A stretch of DNA of 64,000 bases, from assembly GCA_029948255.1 (NCBI GenBank), contig JALIZF010001694.1, forward strand, positions 519,282-583,281, written 5' to 3'. The stretch comes from Telmatactis stephensoni (taxonomy: Eukaryota; Cnidaria; Anthozoa; Actiniaria; Isophelliidae). Shown here in pieces: positions 55,593 through 64,000 of this stretch (its first letter is position 1; each line of letters opens with the position of its first letter). The position numbers and the translations under genes were made by a program. The notes below the pieces were generated by a model. That model ran no database searches and was not told the DNA's origin. It saw only the letters and a program-made list of their open reading frames with translations.

Positions 55593-55988
55593 GACACTAG
55601 CAAAAAACGTCTGCGCATGCGTGCACATTAGGATGTTTTCTTATAATAATAATAATAATAATCAACTTTATTTCACGAGGGTAACACGTGACAGTAAACT
55701 GATAAACTTGTAGCCCTCATGAACTGTATGAGTTTTTAGCTTGAAATGAAATGCTCGTATTCTCGGAGTATACAGAAAATTTCTTTTGAATACTTTTGTG
55801 AAACAAAGGCATTGCATTAATGAAGAAATTATGTGAAAACTGGATCTAAATTTCAAGACCTGACTCTAAGTTTTGACATTTTGTGGAAACCATTGCTGAA
55901 GGCAAGCGTAAAAGCGAAATTTGCATAAGCTTACAAAAGCACGAAGACGTGACTACGAGCACTCACCGAGACGTTTTTCGTTAGTGTC
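55593..55988. mobile_element. 396-bp GACACTAG-family element
   Basis: GACACTAGCAAAAAACGTCT and AGACGTTTTTCGTTAGTGTC termini, then GCGCATGCGTGCACATTA as in the 69-bp relative at 30348. Inside, (ATA)n followed by ATCAACTTTATTTCACGAGG looks like the 3' end of a minus-strand retroelement fragment. No clear target duplication. Confidence 0.7.
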
Positions 55989-56295
55989 GTAGCGATAATA
56001 GCTATCCCAAAGCCCATTGCTGTTGTCGAAACGATTTTGACATCGCATGTTAACAGCTGGGCATTTGATACGTTATAATTAAAAAGTTGTCATTTTTGGT
56101 GACACGTATGCAAAATTGGCGATATTTACAAACGAATGTATGCCAGGGGGCAAGCATATCAATTTTTACCAGTGGTGTCAAACTGTCACGATAGTCTCAT
56201 TTCTATCTAATAACATGCCTCAAACAACAGATAGTCCTTCATGGTTTGGGGGATTGGCAGACCTTCAACTTTATCTTGTCTGTTTTTCAAAGTCA

Positions 56296-59200
56296 AGACT
56301 AACACGTGACTTCGATCATGGCGGACGTAAAATTCTTGGCTCTGATAGTTGGACTTGTTCTAAGCTATTCTAACTGGTCTGGCTCAACTGTAAGAACCTG
56401 TAATGCCTACAAGTTTATACCATTCAGCCCTGAAGCTCTTCATAGCTCATTTAGCGAAGCTTTTCTGTCGATATGGGATAACAGAGTGCAGGGAATAATG
56501 TCGACAACAGTCAGAACGAGAAGGTATCCGAAACAAAGATACTTACAAGGAAAAGTGGCCTATTACTCTAATTCAAATGCTACATTCAACATTGAAATTA
56601 TCAGGGCAGGGGATATTGAATTAAACCCGGGCGACATCAAGAACCCCTGTTCCGTGTGTGGCAAACCAGTAGCAAGAACTCACAGAGCCCTCGATTGCTC
56701 AATATGTCAACTACGATCACACATTAAGTGCAGCTCAGTTACACCTGCTGTATACTACGAGACCATGGCAAGGTTAAACTACTACTGGGAATGCTTTTCG
56801 TGTTTATGGAAGATGGCATCATGCTCATTGCCGTTTAATGAAATCGACGACACAGAATTACTGCAAACAATCCAGTGTAAAAACCAAATCGACGACAATG
56901 ATGAATACCTACAAGATATAGTTCATAAACTTGCTACAAATGCAAAACATCTCAAAATAGCTCACTTGAACGTCCGTGGCTTAAGAAACAAAGTGGATGA
57001 ATTAAGAATCTTACTAAAGCTCTGCCGTTTTGATGTTTTTGGAGTAACAGAAACACATTTAAAAAGCGAAATCGCTGATGGAGAAATAGAAATTACAAAT
57101 TCATCCGAAGAGACAGATCAGATAGGCATGGCGGGGGTTGTGTGTTATATTATCGCAAGTCATTGAAAGTTATTCATCGTCCGGACTTGGAAGAAGATAA
57201 AGTGGAAGGGATATGTATGCAAGTAAAGGCTGGCTCAAGAGACACCCTGATAGGAACAATATATCGACCACCAAATCAAAACAACGAATTCTTTGCAGCG
57301 TTTCCAAAACTTCTTGAAAAAGCTTGGATGAAATTTTCAAATATAGTACTCCTCGGAGATTTTAATAGTAACTTCCTACAGGACGAACACGGTGAAATAT
57401 CCTACGAAGGAAACAAGTTGAAAAGAATATTCGAACAATATAATATGCTAAATGTGATTGAGGGACCGACAAGGATTACTAGTCATTCCAAAACATTGAT
57501 CGACCTCATTGTTACGACAAGAAAGGATCTGGTCAAACAAAAGGGCATATGTCCTCTGGGTATCTCAGATCATGACATGATTTATGCAACCCTTTCAACG
57601 AGCGTCCCTAGAGATCCGCCTAAAATAATCACCATCAGGAATTTCAACAAGTTTGACGAAAGGAAATTTCAAAGTGATATTGCACGCATGCCTTTCCACG
57701 TATGCGAGGTCTTCGACGACCCAAGTGATGTTTATCATGCATGGAACTTGCTCTTCACAGAAATATGCAACGAACACGCCCCCTAAAACAAATAAAGGTA
57801 CGCAGTAACAGCCTGCCCTGGATAACAAAGGAAATCAGAATAACTATGAATCAAAGATACAAGGCACTTAAAAAAGCACGAAATCTTAACGACCCGCTAT
57901 TGTGGGAAGAATACAGAAGTCTTAGAAACAAAGTATCAACAATGACGAAAATGGCCAAAGCTGAATACTATTCCAACTTATTTGACGAAGTTAAAAACGC
58001 TGCTGCTTATTGGAGGTTACTAAAAAAGGCATCAGGAACATCAAAAGTAAATCGACAAGCCCGCCAATTAAAGAAAGACGATGGAACCCTCACAGTCGAT
58101 AACACCGAAAAAGCAGATCTACTGAATAACTATTTTTGCACCGTCGCCGAAAGATTGATTGGCCCTGCGGACGAAATTCAGCCACTGCAAGTCCACAGTG
58201 AGAATACAGACACGCTGACTTTGACTAATATAACGATCAGACATCAGGAAATTGAGGAAAAGATCTGTAAGTTAAAAGGGAAAAAGGCTACAGGGCCGGA
58301 TGGAATATCAGCGCTTATGTTAAAGTCCGCGGGTAAGTCAATTGTTCCATCTCTCCAGAGAGTATTTGAACTTAGTGCTAAAGCTTGTAAGCCACCTGAT
58401 CAATGGAAAACAGCTAGAATCAGTGCAGTATTTAAAAAGGGAAGTGAGGAAGACAGAACATGTTACAGACCACTATCTATGCTCAGTATCCCTAGTAAAC
58501 TAATGGAATCATGTGTTGCAAGCAGTATCATTGAATATGCGGTCAGGCAAAATCTACTTGACAGCAGACAATGGGCGTACAAGAAGGGAAAGTCAACGGA
58601 GCAGCTTCTAATACATATAACAGAGAAGTGGAGAGTAGCAGTAGAAAGAAAGTTGTTCGTGGGAATACTATTTATCGACTTCACCAAGGCTTTTGACACT
58701 GTGTCGCACAGTATATTACTACAAAAATTGAATGACCTTGGAATTAGAGGAGACATATGGTTGTGGTTAAAGCATTACCTCACAGAACGAAGACAGTTTG
58801 TCAGGATCAATGGATGCGACTCAGATACACAGTCAATACCACATGGAGTACCCCAGGGATCAGTCTTGGGACCCACACTATTCTCACTCTTCACAAATGA
58901 CCTCCCAAAGGCAGTACGTTCTGCGGAAACCTACTTATACGCAGATGACACAACAATATTCTGTGTTGCTGAAACAATCGATGCATTAACAAATACACTA
59001 AATAGTGTTCTAGCAGAATTCAAGAAATGGTGCGACAGGAATTTATTAGTACCACACCCAGAAAAGTGCAAAGCAATGGTCATGCAACGGCAACAATTCA
59101 CTGGACCCATCCAAGCCCTGTATCTTGATAACAGCATCATAAACTGGACAACCTCGGAACGACTTCTCGGAGTACAAGTGGACAATAAGATGACTTGGTC

Positions 59201-60022
59201 AAATCATGCCGCAAATGTAGCAAAGTCCTTCGCGTCCAAACTAAGTTTACTCCGTCGGATGCAGTTTCTCCCCCGGAAGCAACTGGAGGATTTTTACATC
59301 AAGGTTATACTGCCATCGGTGACATACGGTTTAGTGGTTTGGGGATCATGCAACAAGACACACTTCAGCAACCTGGAAAAACTACACGCAAGGGCCGGAC
59401 GTATTGTATACGGTCTACCATGGGACACTAGTGCCGAAGACGTCTTAACGCGCACAAAATGGGACAGTTTGGAAACAATATACAAGGTGCGACTGACGGA
59501 GTTTGTTTTCAAATGCTTAAAGGGTTACACCGTTCCAGAATTCAAGGACTTATTTGTACAGAGGAACTCAAAGCCGCGAAAGTAGACGAAATGGAGACAT
59601 CATCCTTCCAAGACCAGAAACGAATTTTACCAGGAACTCCATACGATATAGAGGAGCAATAGCCTGGAACAGTTTATCTAGCAAGGAAACAGCTGCAAGT
59701 AATCTAAATGAATTCAAACGTTTAATAGCTAAATTTGACACTGGGAAAATACTTTTTGACTCAATTGCAGCTGTCATTAAATACAAGGACAGTTGTTACG
59801 AATATTATTAACAATCAATTGTTTTAAATTAATTTGAACGCTGAAAATCTATCGAAGCCAAGATACACAATGGTTTTAAGAACTGTATATATATTTTAAT
59901 ATTTTAATATTTTAACGTTTTTACAGATATTTCATATTATTATTTATTTATTAATTTAAATGTACGACCCCACCAGCTATGCTGAATATTTTATCGTACT
60001 AAAATAAAGTTATCATTATCAT
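56296..60022 (+). mobile_element. Near full-length CR1-like LINE inserted in WSB-like copy 2
   Basis: The element starts right after the gene word CAAAGTCA and ends with AATAAAGTTATCATTATCATCA, after which the gene resumes at TATTAATTTGACG. Comparison with copies 1 and 3 gives both junctions to within about 3 bp. Orientation is opposite to the gene. The target duplication is at most 3-4 bp (TCA/TCAT), short for a LINE. An A/T-rich 3' UTR follows the stop at 59811. Confidence 0.9.
56318..59811 (+). pseudogene. LINE polyprotein: hydrophobic leader, 2A-like motif, PHD finger, endonuclease, RT; three frameshifts
   Basis: Starts MADVKFLALIVGLVLSYS, a signal-like hydrophobic segment. A 2A-like motif, AGDIELNPGD, follows at about 56606-56635. 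Then comes a PHD-type zinc finger (CSVC..CSIC..HIKC..ECFSC, about 56650-56805), then an EEP endonuclease (HLNVRGLRNKVDEL, GTIYRPPNQ, LLGDFNSNF, GISDHDMI), then reverse transcriptase (FIDFTKAFDT, GVPQGSVLGPTLF, catalytic YADD at about 58938-58949). The C-terminal tail ends at 59811. The frame breaks near 57133 in a G run, near 57780 in a C run, and near 59575; each is explained by one missing base. Otherwise the frame has no stops. The 2A motif ends in D, not the proline that ribosome skipping needs. Confidence 0.88.
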
Positions 60023-60549
60023 CATATTAATTTGACGACGGCATAACCCCTTTAAGGTTTTTGGTCTTTTGTATTCATAGACTTTGATGACATCACTGCC
60101 ATCACAAACCAATAATTTACCTCCACTTTTGGCCCTGATTTGGCTATGTTCCCGAGACCTGAATGTGCTGTCATGAGAGAGAATTCCACTAGATACAATA
60201 CTATGAGCAATGCTTCCATCAGTAGCTGATTCTAGAGCAATGATCTTGTCTTCAGTTGCGACAAGAACATTTTCGCCGTCGTAGGCGAGACCAGTTACAC
60301 GTCGAAATTCCCTTTTTTCTCCATCAATGTAACAGTGTGTTATTATTTCGCCGCTTCTCTCAGTTTTTCCATTCGATAATACATTCAAATGAAGACACGT
60401 TAATGAGTTGCTTGGGGCTAATCTGAGCGGCCGATCACAGAGGCATATATCACCAGACTTTGAATAACACATTCGCCAAATATTACTCCGATTTCTTAAA
60501 TTATATAAAAGTTTAACATAATTTGAAATTTTCATCTCAGAGTCTAGCC

Positions 60550-60895
60550 CCCGGGGGGGGGGGGGTACTCCGAAACTTTTTATACGGGTATGCTCCGCCC
60601 GGACTCCCGACCCCTTACCCTTTCACATAGTAAATTTCGGAAACACGTACCCCTTTCACATAGTAAATTTCGGAAAATCGCACCCCTTTCACATGCAAAT
60701 TTTCAAAAAATCGCCCCTTTCACATACCAAATTTCGAAAATTCATACATTTTCCCGAAAAAGGTACCCCTTTCACATATCTTTCCCTAAAAAGGCACCCC
60801 TTTCCCATAGCTGCGGCCTGAAAAAGGTACCCCTTTCGGGCGGAGCATCCCCGTATAGTCAATTATAGGGAGTACCCCCCCCCCCCCCCCCCGGG
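60550..60895. mobile_element. 346-bp CCCGGGG-ended element in WSB-like copy 2
   Basis: Ends CCCGGGGGGG..GTACTCC and GGAGTACCCCC..CCGGG, with subterminal TATACGGG/CCCGTATA and GCTCCGCCCG/CGGGCGGAGC. The inside is about seven repeats of CCCCTTTCACATA-AATTTCG. Flanked by GTCTAGCC at 60542-60549 and 60896-60903, an 8-bp duplication of gene sequence. Confidence 0.9.
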
Positions 60896-61929
60896 GTCTA
60901 GCCAAAGTTTGACAGCAGTATCATAAGTACCAACAATAAGATTATTTTTGGGAGTTAAGGCTAATGGTATGTTATCAGGCATATAATCTTTACTGTTTGA
61001 TATACCAGGTAGAGCACTGCGATTTGAGATTTCTTCCAAAGGTGATATTGAGTATATTATAACATCAACAAAAACACTGCCCTTATAATGATCTTGGGCC
61101 AATGATACAGCTATATAACCACCGGGTAAGAACAGAACATCGTACGGGCTTGTGAGCTTAATGTTAAGTTCAATTCGTGTGACGATCTCTGCAGTGTCTG
61201 GGTTCCATATTGACACACTGTTACATCCACGATCAATATTAGCCATCAAGTTGAGTTCATGGCTGTAGTCGAAGCAACATATGGGTCCCTTCGGAGACTT
61301 AATATATCGAATACAGTTATTGGAGAGAAATTCCATAATAAGAAACATCAACACAGTCTTTCACGATCGAAAGCGGAAGTAGAGTGATATTAAGCCTGGT
61401 TTTCACTAGCGACGAAAGCACAAACACAAGGAGCTTAATGCTCCGTTTTCATTGAGATCACATGGACACAAGCACAAGAAAGAGGAAAATTTTGAATAAC
61501 AATACCCAAGGAAGAATATTACACTATTTTTGTCCATTCCCGAATCACGAAAAATGAAAATGTTTCCGTACTGAAAAACATCGTTCGTTTAGACTTTTGA
61601 GTTAAGTGTTCTGAAGTGTGGACATGCTTCAATAACCAATGATAGGAATTCGATTGAATTGTGATGCAAACACGTAGAACACCCAGTCCTAACATACTTG
61701 TTATCAAATCATAGTCACGCCAAATGAATCACATGCATTTCATATATTAATTGTATATATTGTCGAAACGATTTTCAGTTGATTTCGACTGTTGGACATT
61801 TGATTCGTCAAACTGTATTCATATGTGGTGCTAAGGCATATATACTTTTGGGCGTTTTGGTCTGAATCGGGGTATAGATTTTTGACTGTGCCATACTCAT
61901 AAAGCTTTTCACACTACTTGAGTAATACC

Positions 61930-62416
61930 TAGTCCAGTCCCAGACTCTCTTTCTTGCCGCTCCAGGACTCGCGGAGAAAGAGAGTCCAGTATAACTTGCA
62001 TGCGCATGTGCAAAATGAGCCAATCAGATTAAAGTTTTATTTTGAGAGCTTGCAATATGCAAATGTCAGTGTTTTGTTTTGCTGTCAAAAAATATGGTAG
62101 TGATGCGTATCGAAAAATTCACAAATACGTCTTTCACAACTGTTCCATCCGTAAATTGCCTGTAACTGCTCAACGTTGGTAAAAGATTATAGTAACAAAT
62201 TGCTTTCCGAAATGAGACTGATATCGTGGTATACAAAACACTTTCTTCTTCAGCCATCTTGAATCATTAGACGACTTAGGAATTGTAACCACGCGATCAC
62301 CAACATGAATGTGGTGATCGCGTGGTCACTAAGCGACATGCGCATGCAAGTTATACTGGACTCTCTTTCTCCGCGAGTCCTGGAGCGGCAAGAAAGAGAG
62401 GTCTGGACTGGGACTA
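61930..62416. mobile_element. 487-bp foldback with 9-bp duplication, nested in an older MITE
   Basis: Arms of about 85 bp: TAGTCCAGTCCCAGAC..CTCTCTTTCTTGCCGCTCCA and the complement. A nested perfect palindrome ACCACGCGATCACCAACATG..GTGGTGATCGCGTGGT lies near 62287. AGTAATACC flanks both sides (61921-61929, 62417-62425). Confidence 0.85.
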
Positions 62417-62580
62417 AGTAATACCATGATCACCTCGGATCATTGTTTCAAGAGGGACGTTTAATGTCTAACATCCCTCCTACCTGAATAGAAATGAGGG
62501 AGATTTAGAACTAAATTTCCCTCATACATCATTAATGAGTTAAATTTAGAACTAATATCCCTCAGGGTCATGGTATTACT
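62417..62580. mobile_element. Older MITE that received the 487-bp insertion
   Basis: AAGTAATACCATGATCAC at the left and GGGTCATGGTATTACTT at the right are inverted ends. Internal GAGGGA/TCCCTC words repeat. The 62581-62889 stretch has no feature. Confidence 0.65.
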
Positions 62581-62889
62581 TATAAATAAATATCAATCAG
62601 CTTCATTGATCAGTGTCTATTCAGAGATATCAAAATTATACGTTACGATAAGATAGCTAGGAGTATAGATACAAATTGCTTAGATGGCTGTTTCGCACAA
62701 GTCAAAATACAGTAAAGAGATTTCTGATAAAATTTGACCATATTCAAGCATGCGTATTCACCCAAAACGATCAACTCACAGTTCTCAAAGCCAAGTCAAT
62801 GAGCAACAAATTGATATTCGTCTGGCTTTTAGTGTCAAACCGTTACGATAGTTCTCATTTCAGCTAGTAACTTGCCTCATACAATAGGT

Positions 62890-63943
62890 AACATTTCATG
62901 GTCTTGGCCGATTGGCAGACCTTCAACTTTATCCTGTCTGTTTTTCAAAGTCATATTAATTTGACGACGACATAACCCCTTTAAGGTTGTTGGTCTTTTG
63001 TATTCATAGACTTTGATGAACATCACTACCATCACAAACCATTAATTTACCTTCACTTTTAGCTCGAATTTGCCCTTTAAAAACTGATCCCCGTCGATAC
63101 AACTAACATGTCCAATGCATCCATCGTAGCTGATTCCAGTGCAATGATCTCATCTTCAGTTGCAACAATGACATTTTCACCATCGTGAGCAAGACCATTT
63201 ATGCGTCCAAATTGCCTTTTCTCACCGTCAATGTAACAATGTGTTACAATTTCCTCGTGTACTCGCTCAGGTTTTCCATTCGATGAGATTTCCACATGTA
63301 GACACCTAAATGAGTTGTTGGACTGGGCTGATCTGAGCGGCCCATCACAGAGGCATACATCATAACTAGACTTGGAACAACACATTCGCCAAATATTACT
63401 TCCAGTTTGTAAATTGTAAATATATTGAACATCATTTGAAATGTTCGTCTCAGAATCCAGTCGAAGTTGCACAACAGTGTCGCAAGTACCAACAAGTAGG
63501 TTATTTTGGGAGGCTAACGCTAGTGGGATGTTGTGTGGATATAAATCCTGTCGGCTGCAGGCTAAACTCCAACTTGAGATTTCTTCGGTGCCTCCTAAAG
63601 GTGATATAATTGAGTATATAAGGACATTAATAATCGTGTTATAATTAATATCTGATCTACGAAAGCGATGCTCATGGACCCATAATACAGCTAGGTAATT
63701 TCCAGGGAGGAAAACAACTTCATAAGGAACGTAATGTATTAGCCATGTTTTGAAATTAATTCGTGTGACCATTTCTCCTGTGTCTGGATTCCATATAGCT
63801 ACATCACAATGATGAGTGGATGCGAGCAGGTTGAGTTCACTACTGTAGTCGAAAGAATAAATGGATTCCCTGTTTCGAGATTTACAGAATTGTCTAATAC
63901 AGTTATTAGAGATAAACTCCATACTAAGACGAAACATCAACAA
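62890..63943 (-). pseudogene. WSB-like gene copy 3, decayed 3' end
   Basis: An open frame from 63943 to 63077 (288 codons) has the same propeller blades as copy 1: IYSFDYSSELNLLAS, VAIWNPDTGEMVTRI, LALASQNNLLVGTCDTVVQL and GLAHDGENVIVATEDEIIA. The rest is still recognisable at 63076-62890, including the BC box and the KVEGLP region, but several single-base indels (near 63090, 63017 and 62905) break the frame, so the SOCS box is not translated in frame. The middle third is nearly identical to copy 1 while the N-terminal part differs clearly. An upstream MLMFRLSMEF start is shared with copy 2. It is a pseudogene, or intact if those indels are sequencing errors. Confidence 0.8.
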
Positions 63944-64000
63944 AGCCTCAGGGAATTGAATTGTGAGCGGAGAAAGAGTGCATTTGTACGTGCACGTGAT

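Larger units (their letters stand above)
56228..61354 (-). pseudogene. WSB-like gene copy 2, split by two transposable elements
   Basis: The coding sequence lies in three pieces. 61354-60904 gives the N-terminal blades (MEFLSNNCIR, CCFDYSHELNLMANIDRGC, VSIWNPDTAEIVTRIEL). 60549-60023 gives the later blades through the BC box (TLKGLCRRQIN). 56295-56228 gives the SOCS-box end. A 346-bp element at 60550-60895 and a CR1-like LINE at 56296-60022 separate them. The two upstream pieces remain open, so the disruption looks recent. The product as it stands would end in transposon sequence and lack most of the SOCS box, so it could not recruit Cullin-5 normally. An upstream in-frame start (MLMFLIMEF) is present, unlike copy 1. 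Confidence 0.85.

Noticed and set aside
58463..58756. Minus-strand frames across the LINE RT
   Set aside because: Antisense shadows of the plus-strand RT frame.

Overview
This is eukaryotic, repeat-dominated DNA, most likely from a cnidarian of the coral or sea-anemone type. That assignment is inference, from AT-rich composition, split genes with canonical GT/AG introns, CR1-like and R2/Dong-like LINEs, a Polinton/adintovirus-type relic, a DUF229 gene and very many short foldback elements. No prokaryotic signals are present.

Layout. 1-3.25 kb: poly(A) tract, then a minus-strand CR1/Jockey-like LINE with an intact 954-aa endonuclease-reverse transcriptase. 3.24-7.7 kb: remnant of a Polinton/adintovirus-like element (small acidic protein, small pX-like protein, FtsK/HerA-type packaging ATPase, and an intact 397-aa Cys-rich unknown), with a (GGATA)n array in the middle. 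7.7-24.9 kb: no convincing host gene; foldback elements, microsatellites and a truncated LINE 3' end (20.4-21.2 kb). 24.95-27.7 kb: 112-bp satellite invaded by several elements. 28-29.4 kb and 32.9-34.6 kb: pieces of LINEs with restriction-like endonuclease domains, bounded by (AAT)n. 29.6-36 kb: large inverted repeats. 36.4-38.8 kb: a possible DIRS-like retroelement fragment and a repeat block of covarying hairpins.

40.05-50.52 kb holds the main host gene: seven recognisable plus-strand exons of a DUF229 (sulfatase-like) membrane-anchored protein. Its introns are full of transposable elements, and the last intron carries five CRE palindromes at exact 31-bp spacing. Exon 3 has three single-base frameshifts, so the gene is either a pseudogene or affected by assembly errors.

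54.1-63.9 kb is a cluster of three minus-strand, apparently intronless genes for a WD40-like propeller protein with a C-terminal SOCS box (WSB-like, a probable Cullin-5 ubiquitin-ligase substrate receptor). Copy 1 is intact. Copy 2 is split by a 3.7-kb CR1-like LINE and by a 346-bp inverted-repeat element. Copy 3 has a decayed 3' end. A tRNA-derived SINE lies just before the cluster at 52.8-53.0 kb.

No wholly new system is proven. The strongest leads are the WSB-like cluster and its disruption history, the 2A-like/PHD N-terminus of the LINE, the decayed viral-type element with one intact unknown ORF, the LINE/(AAT)n association, the CRE array and the covarying hairpins.
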